Notes under the pieces: generated by a model
The model's database searches: none
Told to the model about the DNA's origin: nothing
What the model saw: the letters and a program-made list of their open reading frames with translations, nothing else
Source of the DNA: Cryobacterium cheniae
Lineage (GTDB): Bacteria; Actinomycetota; Actinomycetes; Actinomycetales; Microbacteriaceae
Assembly (NCBI RefSeq): GCF_004403395.1
Contig: NZ_SOGN01000041.1
Coordinates: forward strand, 60,490-124,489
Length of the DNA: 64,000 bases
Reading direction: 5' to 3'
Position numbers and translations under genes: made by a program
In this document: piece by piece, positions 1 to 9,298 of the stretch
Numbering within the stretch: position 1 is the stretch's first letter
Layout of the letters: every line of letters begins with the position of its first letter

Positions 1-1
1 C

Positions 2-1081
2 GGCCGCGGCCTGTTCTGGCCGTTCATCCCCCGCTACCTGCCGGGCTCCGGCACCGCGCTGCGCCCCGGCTTCTGGACCCGTCTCGGCCGCGGCGTGCAG
101 CGCCGTCCGATCGTGGTCATCGCGGCATCCGTCGCCGGTATCGCCGCCCTCAGCCTGGGGCTGATCGGCGCCTCGGTGGGGCTGTCGCAGGCCGACCAGC
201 TCCTCGGCAAGCCCGAGTCGGTGCAGGCGCAGGCCATCGTGGAGGAGTCCTTCTCGGCCGGCCTGACCAGCCAGACCATCGTGCTGGTTCCGGATGCCGC
301 CGCAATCGAGGCCACGAAGCTCGCCGCCGAGACGCCCGGCATCGAGTCCGTTCTGCCGGGCGAGAGCGCGAACGGCCTCACCCGGCTGGACCTCTCCCTG
401 GCCAGCGAGCCGGGCAGCGACGAGACCTTCTTCATTATCGACACCCTGCGCGGCACCTATGCCGATGCGTCGGGCGACGTGTCCGAGGCGCTGGTCGGCG
501 GCAGCGATGCCACGGCCTTCGACAACAAGACAAGCGCCCAGGCGGACCAGGCCCTGATCATCCCGATGATCCTGGCCATCGTGTTCGCCATCCTCGCCCT
601 GTTGCTGCGCTCCCTGGTGGCGCCCGTGCTGCTGATCCTGAGTGTGCTGGCGACCTTCTTCGCCAGTCTCGGCGCCTCCAACTGGATCTTCCAGAATCTG
701 ATGGGCTTCCCTGCCTTCAACACCAACGTGGTGCTGTTCGCGTTCCTGTTCCTGGTGGCACTCGGGGTGGACTACAACATCTTCCTCACCACCCGGGCCC
801 GGGAGGAGGGCATCCGGTTCGGCACCGGGGAGGGCATGGTGCGCGCCCTGTCGTCGACGGGTGCGGTCATCACGAGCGCCGGCATCCTGATCGCGGCGGT
901 CTTCGCCGTACTGGGCGTGCTGCCGGTCGTGGCACTCACCCAGATCGGTGTCATCGTCTGCATCGGCGTGCTGCTCGACACGCTCGTGGTGCGCACCCTC
1001 GTGGTGCCGGCGCTGGTCTTCCTCACCGGCGACCGCTTCTGGTGGCCGTCGCGTCCGGCCGCGAAGGCCCCGCGGGTCTAG
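2..1081 (+). CDS. MMPL-family exporter, C-terminal part (cut by window edge)
   Basis: The frame is open from the first bases of the window, so the start lies upstream and only the C-terminal ~360 residues are present. What is visible is the second half of an RND-type MMPL protein: a short cytoplasmic stretch, one membrane helix (near VVIAASVAGIAAL), an extracytoplasmic domain of about 120 residues, then five hydrophobic segments including the typical ALGVDYNIFL motif, whose acidic residue is part of the proton relay in this family. The protein ends with a short basic tail. MMPL proteins export lipids or hydrophobic compounds by proton antiport; the substrate cannot be told from sequence. The stop codon runs directly into a 16-bp tandem repeat. 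Confidence 0.9.
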   Translation, partial: GRGLFWPFIPRYLPGSGTALRPGFWTRLGRGVQRRPIVVIAASVAGIAALSLGLIGASVGLSQADQLLGKPESVQAQAIVEESFSAGLTSQTIVLVPDAAAIEATKLAAETPGIESVLPGESANGLTRLDLSLASEPGSDETFFIIDTLRGTYADASGDVSEALVGGSDATAFDNKTSAQADQALIIPMILAIVFAILALLLRSLVAPVLLILSVLATFFASLGASNWIFQNLMGFPAFNTNVVLFAFLFLVALGVDYNIFLTTRAREEGIRFGTGEGMVRALSSTGAVITSAGILIAAVFAVLGVLPVVALTQIGVIVCIGVLLDTLVVRTLVVPALVFLTGDRFWWPSRPAAKAPRV

Positions 1082-1144
1082 CGCTGCCGCGGTCTGGCGC
1101 TGCCGCGGTCTGGCGCTGCCGCAATCCAGCTCTGCTGCGGTCTA
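1081..1144. repeat. 16-bp tandem repeat (4 units) between convergent genes
   Basis: Four consecutive 16-base units: GCGCTGCCGCGGTCTG at 1081 and again at 1097, a diverged copy at 1113 (GCGCTGCCGCAATCCA) and another at 1129 (GCTCTGCTGCGGTCTA). The array fills the whole gap between the MMPL gene and the amidase gene. The last unit supplies the minus-strand TAG stop of the amidase, and the MMPL stop (GGGTCTAG) resembles a unit end. No gene or hairpin with a T-run is seen here. Confidence 0.85.
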
Positions 1145-2578
1145 CCGCGGATCGGCCTCGGGCGGTGTGCGGTGCTGCCAGCGCAGCCTCCGTTCGAGCT
1201 GGGCGCCGAGCGCCAGCAGTGTGGCCTCGCCACCGGGGCGGCCGATCAGCTGCACCCCCATCGGCAGTCCCGCAGCGGTTTCGGCCACGGGCAGCACGAT
1301 CGCGGGCAGTCCGCTCACGTTCACCATGGACGTGAACGGCGTGTACTGCACCTGCTGGGCGAAATTGCGCTCCCCGTCGACCGCGTCGTACCAGCCGATC
1401 GGGCGCGGCGTGAGCGCGAGGGCCGGGGTCAGCACCGCGTCGAACCGGGACAGCTGGCGGATGAAGGACCGCTCGTAGGCGGCCAGGGCCGCGAGCGCCT
1501 GGGCCAGGTCCCTGGCCGAGAGTTCCCGACCGCGGTGCATCAGCCACCGGGTGAGCGGTTCGAGTAGCTGCTCCTGCTCCGGGGTGTCGGCGGGGATGCC
1601 CGCGGCCCCGGCCTGCCAGATCGTGCGGAAGGCCGGCACATAGCTGTCGTCGGGTTCGAGCGCCGTCTCCTCCACACCGTGACCCAGGGCCGCGAACTCG
1701 TCGACGGCCACCCTCAGGGCCGCCAGCGCCTCGGGAGAGAGCGCGATCGGGTAGGAGTCGTCCCAGGCGGAGGTCGTCATCACGCCGAGCTGGAACCGCC
1801 CCTCGCCGCGCACGGCGGCGGCCAGCAGGGGGGCGTCGTCGGCGGGGGCCCTCAGCGAGAACAGGTGCTGCGGATGCCCGCCCCGCGGCGCGATCATGGC
1901 GTCCAGCAGCAGGGCGGCATCCGTCACGGTCCGTGCCAGCGGCCCGGCCACGCTGAGGCCGCCGAGCGCGTCGATCCCGGAGCCCGACGGCACCCTGCCA
2001 CGTGACGGCTTCACGCCCACGAGGCCGCAGGCCGCCGCGGGGATCCGCACCGAGCCGCCGCCGTCGGAGCCCGGCGCGAAGGGAAGCAGCCGGGCGGCGA
2101 CGGCCACCGCCGCCCCGCCGCTGGAGCCGCCGGCACCACGGGTGCGGTCCCACGGGTTGCGCGCGGGCGGTCCGGCCAGCGTCTCGGTGTACGACGGCAG
2201 CCCGAATTCGGGCGTGCTGGTCTTGCCCAGGCTCACCCCGCCGGCCGTGTCGAGCGCGAGCACGAGATCGTCGGACTCGGCCGGCACGTTGTTCTGCAAC
2301 AGCCGGGAACCGAACCGGGCGGGCACCCCGGCGCGGCTCTGCAGGTCCTTGTCGGCGAAGGGCAGACCCCAGAGCGGCCTGGTGCGCGGCACGTTCTGCT
2401 CGACGAAGCGGGCCCGCTCGCGCGCGGCATCCGCCGTCACGGTCACGAACGCGCCGAGTCCGGGGTCCTGCGCCTCGATCCGGCCCAGGTAGTGCTCGGT
2501 CAGCTCGGTGGGACTGAGCTCACCGCGCTGCAGCGCCTGCCACTGTTCGAGAGCGGTCAGTTCATGCGGAGCGGCCAT
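1142..2578 (-). CDS. Amidase-signature family hydrolase
   Basis: A 478-residue protein of the GatA/amidase-signature family. The Ser-cisSer-Lys triad can be placed: Lys77 in FADKDL, cis-Ser152 in the glycine/serine-rich GAGGSSGG segment, and nucleophile Ser176 in GGSVRIP; the spacing (75 and 24 residues) matches characterised members. Length is normal for a stand-alone amidase. No gatB or gatC is adjacent, so it is more likely a general amide hydrolase than part of the Glu-tRNA amidotransferase. The ATG at 2578 is preceded at six bases by TAGGCT (2590-2585), so the mRNA may be leaderless. Substrate unknown. Confidence 0.9.
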   Translation of the reverse strand: MAAPHELTALEQWQALQRGELSPTELTEHYLGRIEAQDPGLGAFVTVTADAARERARFVEQNVPRTRPLWGLPFADKDLQSRAGVPARFGSRLLQNNVPAESDDLVLALDTAGGVSLGKTSTPEFGLPSYTETLAGPPARNPWDRTRGAGGSSGGAAVAVAARLLPFAPGSDGGGSVRIPAAACGLVGVKPSRGRVPSGSGIDALGGLSVAGPLARTVTDAALLLDAMIAPRGGHPQHLFSLRAPADDAPLLAAAVRGEGRFQLGVMTTSAWDDSYPIALSPEALAALRVAVDEFAALGHGVEETALEPDDSYVPAFRTIWQAGAAGIPADTPEQEQLLEPLTRWLMHRGRELSARDLAQALAALAAYERSFIRQLSRFDAVLTPALALTPRPIGWYDAVDGERNFAQQVQYTPFTSMVNVSGLPAIVLPVAETAAGLPMGVQLIGRPGGEATLLALGAQLERRLRWQHRTPPEADPR

Positions 2579-2619
2579 CCCCCGAGCCTAGTCAGCAAGG
2601 CAGCCGGGCGGCGTGCCGG

Positions 2620-2982
2620 TCAGGGGTGGGACAGGCCGGTCAGCAGCGTCTGGAAGGCCCGCGGCGAGGCCCGCAGAACGGATGCCGCCGCCCACGACCC
2701 GGCCCACGGCGCCACCTGCGCCACGTTGACGATCTCGTACTGCACGAGTGACCCGGTCTCGTCCTCGGGCAGCACCTGGTACTCCCCGCGGTACCACCAG
2801 CCGCGCCGCAGCACGACCATGCGCCGGTCCCGGTCGGTGTACACATTCCCGCCTCCGGCGGCCCCCGCGGCCATCGCGACCACGAGCCGGTTGAACACGG
2901 CGTCGGGACCGGCATCGAGGTGGCCTGCGAAGGAGCGCAACACGGTGTGGTGCTCGGGCAGGGCTGGAAGGGCATCCGTCAT
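2620..2982 (-). CDS. Small uncharacterised protein, possibly SRPBCC-like
   Basis: A 120-residue soluble protein. The order of an N-terminal helix, a central strand-rich part (YTDRDRRMVVLRRGWWYRG, then a polar turn and YEIVNVAQ) and a C-terminal helix is compatible with a small SRPBCC/START-type ligand-binding fold, but I do not recognise a diagnostic motif. The ATG at 2982 has TAAAAT six bases upstream and no clear ribosome-binding site, which suggests a leaderless transcript of its own. It is co-oriented with the amidase downstream (41-base gap) and the acetyltransferase gene upstream. Confidence 0.6.
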   Translation of the reverse strand: MTDALPALPEHHTVLRSFAGHLDAGPDAVFNRLVVAMAAGAAGGGNVYTDRDRRMVVLRRGWWYRGEYQVLPEDETGSLVQYEIVNVAQVAPWAGSWAAASVLRASPRAFQTLLTGLSHP

Positions 2983-3037
2983 CCCTCGATTTTAGGCGTC
3001 CCGTGGCCGCCGGCCTGAATCCAGGTGCCGCACCGGC

Positions 3038-3616
3038 CTATTTGAGGCTCTTCTGCAGGAGCACGGTGCCGAGCCAGCGGTCGAATTTGAAGCCGACCTT
3101 GCCCATCCGGCCGATCTCCTCGAAGCCGAAGTCACGGTGCAGCTTGATCGACGCGTCGGCGCCCTGGTCGGCGATGACCGCGATGATCTCCTTGAGCCCG
3201 GCCGCCTTGGAGCGCTCGATCAGTTCGCCGAGCAGCATCCTGCCCAGTCCCTTGCCGGTGGACGCCGCGCCGAGATAGATCGAGTTCTCGACCGTGAACC
3301 GGTAGGCACGTTTCTGCTTCCACGGGCTGACCAGGGCGTAGCCGAGCAGCTGGCCGGCCGGGGAGACGGCGACGATGAACGGCATCCCGAGCTTGCCCAG
3401 GTAGTAGAACTTGCTGCGCCACTCGGCCAGGGTCATCGGATCGACGTCGAAGGTGACCGTGCTGTTGGCGACGTAGTAGTTGTAGATCTCCCGGATATAG
3501 GGCAGATCGGTGATGTGGGCCTCACGCAGGGTGAATCCGAACGGCGCCTCTTCCGTGGGCGTCGGTCGAAGATGCCGGGGCAATTGCCGGCGCGGCTGGT
3601 ATTCCTCTTCAAGCAC
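3038..3616 (-). CDS. GNAT-family N-acetyltransferase
   Basis: A 192-residue acetyltransferase resembling the phosphinothricin/L-amino-acid acetyltransferase branch. After a ~30-residue basic N-terminal extension the GNAT fold starts at FTLREAHITDLPYI. The acetyl-CoA pyrophosphate loop is GAASTGKGLGRML, and the C-terminal part reads IKLHRDFGFEEIGRMGKVGF, typical of this branch. The start is GTG at 3616, chosen because a good AAGGAG Shine-Dalgarno lies seven bases upstream. It follows ung on the same strand with a 25-base gap, so co-transcription is possible. The acceptor substrate is unknown. Confidence 0.85.
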   Translation of the reverse strand: MLEEEYQPRRQLPRHLRPTPTEEAPFGFTLREAHITDLPYIREIYNYYVANSTVTFDVDPMTLAEWRSKFYYLGKLGMPFIVAVSPAGQLLGYALVSPWKQKRAYRFTVENSIYLGAASTGKGLGRMLLGELIERSKAAGLKEIIAVIADQGADASIKLHRDFGFEEIGRMGKVGFKFDRWLGTVLLQKSLK

Positions 3617-3641
3617 AGCTGACTCCTTCAGAGCCTCCAGA

Positions 3642-4328
3642 TTACCCGAGGGACCAGTCCACCGGCGCCGCCCCGGCGCGGACGAGGTACTCGTTGGCCC
3701 GGCTGAACGGCTTCGAACCGAAGAACCCGCGCCGGGCCGAGAGCGGGCTCGGGTGCGCGGACTCGATCACCGGGGTGTCCCCGAGCAGCGGCCGCAGCGT
3801 GCCGGCATCCTTCCCCCAGAGGATCGCCACGAGCGGCCGTTCGCGGGCGACGAGGGCACGGATGGCCTGCTCGGTCACGCATTCCCAGCCACGGCGCCGA
3901 TGCGACCCGACGAGGCCGGCCTGCACGGTGAGCACGCGGTTGAGCAGAAGAACGCCGCGCTGCGACCACGGGGAGAGGTCGCCGGTGATGCCGGTGACAC
4001 CCACGTCGTCGTGCAGCTCCCGGAAGATGTTCGCCAGGCTGCGCGGCAGCGGCCGCACGTGCGCCTCGGCCGCGAAGGCGAGCCCGATGGGATGCCCCGC
4101 GCTCGGATACGGGTCCTGGCCGACGATGAGCACCCTGACCTCGTCGAACGGTTCGGCGAAGGCGCGGAAGACGTTTTCCGCGGCGGGAAGCCAGTCCCGG
4201 CCGGCCTGGGTCTCGGCGCGGAGGAACTCCGCCAGCGCATCGATCTGCGGAGCCACGGGCGCCAGCGCCCGGGCCCAACCGGGATCGACGGCCCGGCCGG
4301 CGGCCAGCGCCGCGAGGGAGGAGGACAT
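3642..4328 (-). CDS. ung: Uracil-DNA glycosylase (family 1)
   Basis: Removes uracil from DNA as the first step of base-excision repair. At 228 residues it is full length. The water-activating loop reads [11 protein letters not shown], with catalytic Asp72; the second motif HPSPLSA carries catalytic His191; ILWGKDAG and the uracil-binding LLLNRVLTV segment are also present. The Pro after GQDPY replaces the His of the E. coli enzyme, a variant I know from mycobacterial Ung and therefore regard as lineage-typical. It starts seven bases after the end of the S51-like gene and is probably the third gene of that run. Confidence 0.95.
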   Translation of the reverse strand: MSSSLAALAAGRAVDPGWARALAPVAPQIDALAEFLRAETQAGRDWLPAAENVFRAFAEPFDEVRVLIVGQDPYPSAGHPIGLAFAAEAHVRPLPRSLANIFRELHDDVGVTGITGDLSPWSQRGVLLLNRVLTVQAGLVGSHRRRGWECVTEQAIRALVARERPLVAILWGKDAGTLRPLLGDTPVIESAHPSPLSARRGFFGSKPFSRANEYLVRAGAAPVDWSLG

Positions 4329-4335
4329 GCCCGGC

Positions 4336-5055
4336 TCAGGCCCCGAAGGTGCTCACCAGCACGCCGCCATCGGACTGGCTGACGCGCCAGACGCTGCCTG
4401 CTCCGACGACGCCGAGCGCGCCCTCGCCCACGACCAGCGCGGTGTTCTCGTCGACGGCCAGTCCGCCGTCGATCAGGCCGGCCTCGGTGGCCGCGACCAG
4501 CCGGGAGAGGGTGCCCCACTGGGCTGCGTGCACCTCGACGGTGACGTCGAGCAGTCCGATGCCAAGTTCGATGGCGATCTCGTCGAGCCCCTCGGCGGCG
4601 TGCTCGCCGCTGACCTCGACGCCGCCCATGCGCCAGCCGCCGATCAGGGCGCGCTCGGCCGCGATCGTCGCGCCGGCGGAAAAACCGAGATAGGGGATGC
4701 CGGCAGCCACCTGGCGGCGGATCTCACCGGCAATCGGGGTCACGGCGGCCAGGTACGCCGGGGTGACCCCACCGCCGACCAGGATGCCGTCGACCTCGGA
4801 GAGAGCGGCCAGGGCGAAGACGTCGCCCGGGGCCACGACGGTGACCTTCGACTCGAACACGCCGGCCGCGGCAACGGCGGCGACCAGGCTCGCGGCGTGT
4901 TCGGCGCCGTCACCGTCACGCACCACGAGGATCGCGAGGAGCGGCTCCGCGCGACCGGAGGCGGCTCCGCGCGCCGTGGCCTCGGCCAGGAAGGGGCCGA
5001 AGACGGCCGCGTCGGTCCGGGCATTCCAGCCGCCACCGACCAGGTGCACGCTCAC
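4336..5055 (-). CDS. Peptidase S51-like protein (type 1 GATase-like fold)
   Basis: A 239-residue protein with the fold of dipeptidase E and cyanophycinase. The nucleophile elbow is [12 protein letters not shown] with Ser126; before it lies [11 protein letters not shown], the usual glycine-rich loop. The start is GTG at 5055, whose GTGA overlaps the stop of the phosphoribosyltransferase gene; starts further upstream would read through that gene in another frame. It could be an Asp-specific dipeptidase or a cyanophycinase relative. No cyanophycin synthetase is in the window, so the latter is not supported by context. Confidence 0.8.
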   Translation of the reverse strand: MSVHLVGGGWNARTDAAVFGPFLAEATARGAASGRAEPLLAILVVRDGDGAEHAASLVAAVAAAGVFESKVTVVAPGDVFALAALSEVDGILVGGGVTPAYLAAVTPIAGEIRRQVAAGIPYLGFSAGATIAAERALIGGWRMGGVEVSGEHAAEGLDEIAIELGIGLLDVTVEVHAAQWGTLSRLVAATEAGLIDGGLAVDENTALVVGEGALGVVGAGSVWRVSQSDGGVLVSTFGA

Positions 5056-5615
5056 AGCAGGCTCGCGGCAGGCAGGGTGTCGGCAGGCAGGGTCGCGCCG
5101 GCGAGGCTTTCCGCCACGGGAGGCAGCGACGCCCAGGGGAACACGATCCAGGCATCCGTTTCGCACCACGTGAAGTCGGGCACCAGCACGGTGCGGGGCT
5201 TCGTGTACAGGGTGGCGGTGCGCACCTCGCAGGCCGTCTCCCGCAGCAGCGCGACGACCATCGCGAGCGTGTGCCCGGAGTCGGAGACGTCGTCGACGAG
5301 CAGCACGCGCAGGCCGGTCAGCGACGGCGCGTCGAGCATCGGTCCCGACAGCACCGGTTCGGGCAGGCGCTCGTCGACGCCGGTGTAGAACTGCACGTTG
5401 ATGCTGCCGCAGTTCTTGGTGCCGAGCGCGTAGGACATCGCGCCGGCGAGCAGCAGGCCGCCGCGGGCGATGGCGATCACGACATCCGGCCGGAAACCGC
5501 TCGCCAGCACCATCGAGGACAGCTGGCGAGACGCGTCCGCGAACACGTCCCAGCCCAGCACTTCCCGCTCAATACCGGTCACATTACTTGCAGCGTCGTC
5601 CGCGTCGAATCCCAT
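5052..5615 (-). CDS. Phosphoribosyltransferase (purine PRTase type)
   Basis: A 187-residue type-I phosphoribosyltransferase. The PRPP-binding motif is VLLVDDVSDSGHTL; upstream VIAIARGGLLLA is the first PRPP loop, as in xanthine/hypoxanthine phosphoribosyltransferases. It likely salvages a purine base, but the base cannot be read from the sequence. I prefer the ATG at 5615 because TACCAT lies six bases before it (leaderless pattern). A GTG six codons earlier (5633) is possible but has no ribosome-binding site. The C-terminus is hydrophobic with repeated LPA-type steps. First gene of a run with the S51-like gene and ung. Confidence 0.85.
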   Translation of the reverse strand: MGFDADDAASNVTGIEREVLGWDVFADASRQLSSMVLASGFRPDVVIAIARGGLLLAGAMSYALGTKNCGSINVQFYTGVDERLPEPVLSGPMLDAPSLTGLRVLLVDDVSDSGHTLAMVVALLRETACEVRTATLYTKPRTVLVPDFTWCETDAWIVFPWASLPPVAESLAGATLPADTLPAASLL

Positions 5616-5651
5616 CTCCCAATGGTAGGTCACGGCACGGCCACCGCCGGG

Positions 5652-6782
5652 TCAGGCCAGGTGCCGCTCTTCGTGGCCGTTGTAGAGCGAAAGCGGCCGG
5701 ATCAGGGCATTCGATGCCGTCTGTTCGATGATGTGCGCCGTCCACCCGGTCAGCCGCGCCGCAACGAAGATCGGCGTGAACGTGAGGGTGTCGAATCCCA
5801 TCAGGTTGTACGCCGGCCCCGACGGGTAGTCCAGGTTCGGCAGGATGCCGGTGCGCTTCGTCATCCCGGCCTCGAGGGATTCGTAGAGCTCCAGCAGGTC
5901 GGGCCGGTCGTAGTGCTCGACCAGAGTGACCAGCGCGGTCCGCATGGTCGGAACCCGTGAGTCCCCGTGCTTGTACACCCGGTGGCCGAAGCCCATCACC
6001 TTGCGCCTGGCGGCGAGGGTTTCGTTCAGCCAGGCCTCGGCGCGTTCCCCGGCCCCCAGGCCGAGCCCGATCTCATCGAAGATGTGCATCACGGCCTCGT
6101 TCGCCCCGCCGTGCAGAGGGCCCTTGAGCGCCCCGATCGCCCCGGTGACCGCGGAGTGCAGGTCGGACATGGTCGAGGTGATCACCCGGGCGGTGAACGT
6201 CGACGCGTTGAAGGAATGCTCCGCGTACATGATCATCGACACGTCGAACGCGTTGACGACCACGAGCTCGGGCACCTCTCCGAATGTCATGAACAGGAAG
6301 TTGGCCGAGTAGCCGAGGTCGCTTCGCGGTTCGATCGGTTCGAGGCCGTTCCGGCGGCGCTGGTCGTAGGCCACGATCGCCGGCATCTGGGCCCAGAGCC
6401 GCAGGCCCTTGGCTCGGTTGGCCGCCGGTGACGCATCCGCCGCATCGGGGTCGTTCGCCCCGATCAGGCTGACCGCCGTGCGCACCACGTCCATCGGGTG
6501 CGCGGTCATCGGCAGCTCGTCGATGACGCGCTTCACGGCGGGAGTCAGGTGCCGGAGCGAGCGCTCCTGCTCCTCGAATTCGCCGAGCTCCGCATCGGTC
6601 GGCAACTCGCCGTGCCAGAGCAGGTAGGCCACCTCCTCGAAGCTCTTCTGCGCCGCCAGCTCCTGCACCGGGTAGCCGCGGTACAGCAGCGAGTTCGTGT
6701 CGGGGTTGACCTTGGACACCTGCGTGCGGTCGACCACGACGCCGGCCAGGCCCTTGTAGATGGTCGGTTCGTTCTGACTCAT
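5652..6782 (-). CDS. prpC: 2-methylcitrate synthase / citrate synthase
   Basis: Condenses propionyl-CoA with oxaloacetate to 2-methylcitrate, the first committed step of the methylcitrate cycle; such enzymes often also accept acetyl-CoA. The 376-residue length is that of the short PrpC-type citrate synthases. Catalytic residues are in place: His224 in GPLHGGANEA, His267 in GFGHRVYKHG and Asp318 in LPNLDYPSG. Assignment to PrpC rests on position: last gene of the gntR-prpD-prpB-prpC run, 45 bases after prpB, with a GGGAG ribosome-binding site before the ATG at 6782. Confidence 0.93.
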   Translation of the reverse strand: MSQNEPTIYKGLAGVVVDRTQVSKVNPDTNSLLYRGYPVQELAAQKSFEEVAYLLWHGELPTDAELGEFEEQERSLRHLTPAVKRVIDELPMTAHPMDVVRTAVSLIGANDPDAADASPAANRAKGLRLWAQMPAIVAYDQRRRNGLEPIEPRSDLGYSANFLFMTFGEVPELVVVNAFDVSMIMYAEHSFNASTFTARVITSTMSDLHSAVTGAIGALKGPLHGGANEAVMHIFDEIGLGLGAGERAEAWLNETLAARRKVMGFGHRVYKHGDSRVPTMRTALVTLVEHYDRPDLLELYESLEAGMTKRTGILPNLDYPSGPAYNLMGFDTLTFTPIFVAARLTGWTAHIIEQTASNALIRPLSLYNGHEERHLA

Positions 6783-6827
6783 GTCGCTCCCTTGCGTTGA
6801 GATTGGATCTGCGTGCGAAGCCGGGTG

Positions 6828-7739
6828 CTACGAGGCAACATCCGGGTTGAGGGTGAAGTTGAAGACGCCGGAGTCGAAGTGGCTGTACGACTCGTAGTCG
6901 AGCAGTTCGTAGAGCCTCGCCCGGTGCTGCATCTCCGGCAGCAGGCTGGTCAGGGACCCCAACGCCTCGATGGTGTCCAGGCCGCGTTCGGCCGCCCCCA
7001 TCGCCAGGCGCAGCAGGGACACCGGGAAGATGACGATATTCATTCCGACATCCGCCAGTTGCTGGGTCGTGTAGAGCTCGCCCTTGCCGAATTCGGTCAT
7101 GTTCGCCAGCACCGGCACGTCCACGGCGGCCCGGATGGCCGCGAACTCGGCCAGGGACGCCATCGCCTCCGGGAAGATCGCGTCGGCCCCGGCGTCGACG
7201 AGCTTCTTCGCCCGGTCGACCGCGGCGGCCAGGCCGTCGACGGCACGGATGTCCGTGCGCGCCATGATCAGGAAGTTCGGATCCCTCCGGGCATCGACGG
7301 CCGCCCGGATGCGCTTGGCCGCCGTTCCGTCGTCCACGACCTGCTTGCCGTCCAGGTGACCGCAGCGTTTCGGATTGACCTGGTCCTCGATGTGCATACC
7401 CGCCAGGCCGGCATCCTCGAGGGTCTGAATCGTGCGCGCCACGTTCATCGGTTCGCCGAAGCCGGTGTCGGCGTCCACGATCGTGGGCAGGTCGCTCATC
7501 CGGGCGATCTGCTGGCTCCGGCCGGCCACCTCGGTGAGGGTGGTCAGGCCGATGTCGGGCAGTCCCAGGTCGGCCGAGAGCACCGCACCGGAGATGTACA
7601 CCCCTTCGAAGCCCTTGGCCGCGATCAGCCGGGCCGAGAGCGGGTTGAACGCGCCGGGGAAGCGCAGCAGCCGTCCGCTCGCCAGGTCCGCGCGGAACGC
7701 GGCCCGTTTGGCGGCGGGGGTGAGCGTCGAGTACAGCAT
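6828..7739 (-). CDS. prpB: Methylisocitrate lyase
   Basis: Cleaves 2-methylisocitrate to pyruvate and succinate, closing the methylcitrate cycle. The protein has 303 residues, normal for PrpB. It belongs to the isocitrate lyase/PEP mutase superfamily: VDADTGFG (residues 88-95) binds the metal, and the catalytic loop is KRCGH (124-128) with Cys126 as general acid. The true start is ATG at 7739, overlapping the prpD stop by one base (TGATG); an open frame continues upstream but is only the shadow of prpD. Confidence 0.95.
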   Translation of the reverse strand: MLYSTLTPAAKRAAFRADLASGRLLRFPGAFNPLSARLIAAKGFEGVYISGAVLSADLGLPDIGLTTLTEVAGRSQQIARMSDLPTIVDADTGFGEPMNVARTIQTLEDAGLAGMHIEDQVNPKRCGHLDGKQVVDDGTAAKRIRAAVDARRDPNFLIMARTDIRAVDGLAAAVDRAKKLVDAGADAIFPEAMASLAEFAAIRAAVDVPVLANMTEFGKGELYTTQQLADVGMNIVIFPVSLLRLAMGAAERGLDTIEALGSLTSLLPEMQHRARLYELLDYESYSHFDSGVFNFTLNPDVAS

Positions 7740-9274
7740 CAGAAGATTCCGTTCGCGGTGGGGAGCGAGGCGAGCAGCCCGTTGTGGGCCACGATGGTGA
7801 GCTGGCCGAGCTCCCCGGCTCCGAGCCGCGGTAGGCGTTCGGCCGCACTGAGGAAGCGCACGATCTCGCCCTCCTCGACGATTCCCTGCGCGAGGGTGCG
7901 GAACTTGTTCACGTATTCGGCCCGCCCGAACGGTTTCGCTCCGAGCGGGTGGGCGTCGGCGACGGCGATCTCGTCCACGATCCGGCTGCCGTCGGTGAGC
8001 TCGATCTCGACGCGACCGCCGAAGGCCTTCTCGGCCGGGTCCAGCGAATGGTATCGGCGGGTCCACTCCGGGTCCTCCGTGGTGGTCACCTTGTTCCAGA
8101 GGGCGACCGTGTCGGCCCGGCCGGCGCGTTCGGGCCGGTAGGAGTCCACGTGGTGCCAGCTGCCGTCCTGCAGGGCGACCGTGAAGATATACGGGATGGA
8201 GTGGTCGAGCGTCTCCCGGCTGGCCGTGGGGTCGTACTTCTGCGGGTCGTTCGCGCCCGATCCGATCACGTAGTGGGTGTGGTGGCTGGTGTGGATGACG
8301 ACGGATGCGACGTTGGCCGGGTCGGACAACGCCGGGTGCTCCCGGTGCAGCTTCCGGGCCAGGTCGATCCAGGCCTGCGCCTGATACTCCGCCGAGTGCT
8401 CCTTCGTGTAGCTGTCGAGGATGGCCCGCTTCGTTTCACCGGCCGAGGGCAGTGACACCTCGTAGGCGGCAGCGGGGCCGTCGAGCAGCCAGGCGATCAC
8501 GCCGTCTTCGCCCTCGTAGATCGGGGTGGGGCTGGTTTCGCCGCGCATCGCGCGGTCGACCGCTTCCACCGCCATCTTGCCGGCGAAGGCCGGGGCGTGC
8601 GCCTTCCAGCTGGAGATCTCGCCCTTCCGCGACTGCCGGGTGGCCGTCGTGGTGTGCAGGGCCTGCCCCACGGCCTGGAAGATGGTCTCGGGGTCGAGTC
8701 CGAGCAGGGTGCCGATGCCGGCGGCGGCCGACGGGCCGAGGTGTGCGACGTGGTCGATCTTGTGCGCATGCAAGCTGATGCCCTTGACCAGGTCGATCTG
8801 GATCTCGTAGCCGGTGGCGATGCCGCGCACGAGGTCGCGACCGGTCAGGCCGCGGGCGGTGGCGAGGTGCTGGGCGACCGCGACGACCGGCGGGATGTTG
8901 TCGCCGGGGTGTGAATACTCCGCGGCGAGGAACGTGTCGTGGTAGTCCAGTTCGCGCACGGCCACGCCGTTGGCCCAGGCCGCCCATTCCGGCGACACCC
9001 GGCGGGAGAGCTGCTCGCCGAACACGGTCGCCCCGATGCCGTTCAACGAGCGCGGATGCGCCAGCGCCTGCGTGCGTGCCGACACCACCGGCCGCCGGGT
9101 CAACGACGCCGCGGCGACCGCGGCGTTGTCGATCACCCGGTTGATGATCATCTCGGTCACCTCGTCGGTCACCTCGACCGGGTCTGCGGCGCACAAGGCG
9201 ATCTTCCAGGCGAGCTGGTCGGTGCGGGCGAGGTTCTCGTCGCTGCGGTGAACGCGAACGTGGTGAAGCTGCAC
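7739..9274 (-). CDS. prpD: 2-methylcitrate dehydratase
   Basis: A 511-residue MmgE/PrpD-family enzyme that dehydrates 2-methylcitrate to methylaconitate. The family's conserved stretches are visible: [10 protein letters not shown], the [11 protein letters not shown] segment, and [15 protein letters not shown]. Start is GTG at 9274 with an AAGGGA site upstream; the gene follows gntR by 24 bases. No aconitase-like acnD/prpF pair is present, which fits the PrpD-type pathway in which a housekeeping aconitase completes the isomerisation. Confidence 0.94.
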   Translation of the reverse strand: MQLHHVRVHRSDENLARTDQLAWKIALCAADPVEVTDEVTEMIINRVIDNAAVAAASLTRRPVVSARTQALAHPRSLNGIGATVFGEQLSRRVSPEWAAWANGVAVRELDYHDTFLAAEYSHPGDNIPPVVAVAQHLATARGLTGRDLVRGIATGYEIQIDLVKGISLHAHKIDHVAHLGPSAAAGIGTLLGLDPETIFQAVGQALHTTTATRQSRKGEISSWKAHAPAFAGKMAVEAVDRAMRGETSPTPIYEGEDGVIAWLLDGPAAAYEVSLPSAGETKRAILDSYTKEHSAEYQAQAWIDLARKLHREHPALSDPANVASVVIHTSHHTHYVIGSGANDPQKYDPTASRETLDHSIPYIFTVALQDGSWHHVDSYRPERAGRADTVALWNKVTTTEDPEWTRRYHSLDPAEKAFGGRVEIELTDGSRIVDEIAVADAHPLGAKPFGRAEYVNKFRTLAQGIVEEGEIVRFLSAAERLPRLGAGELGQLTIVAHNGLLASLPTANGIF

Positions 9275-9298
9275 GGTGGATCCCTTCGATTAGGTCGA

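Noticed and set aside
4336..5055. Cyanophycinase assignment for the S51-like protein
   Set aside because: No cyanophycin synthetase or isoaspartyl peptidase is nearby, and the protein resembles dipeptidase E as much; kept as S51-like.
6828..8066. A longer prpB frame beginning at 8066
   Set aside because: The first ~109 codons overlap prpD and carry no PrpB-like residues; the ATG at 7739 fits the TGATG coupling and the family length.
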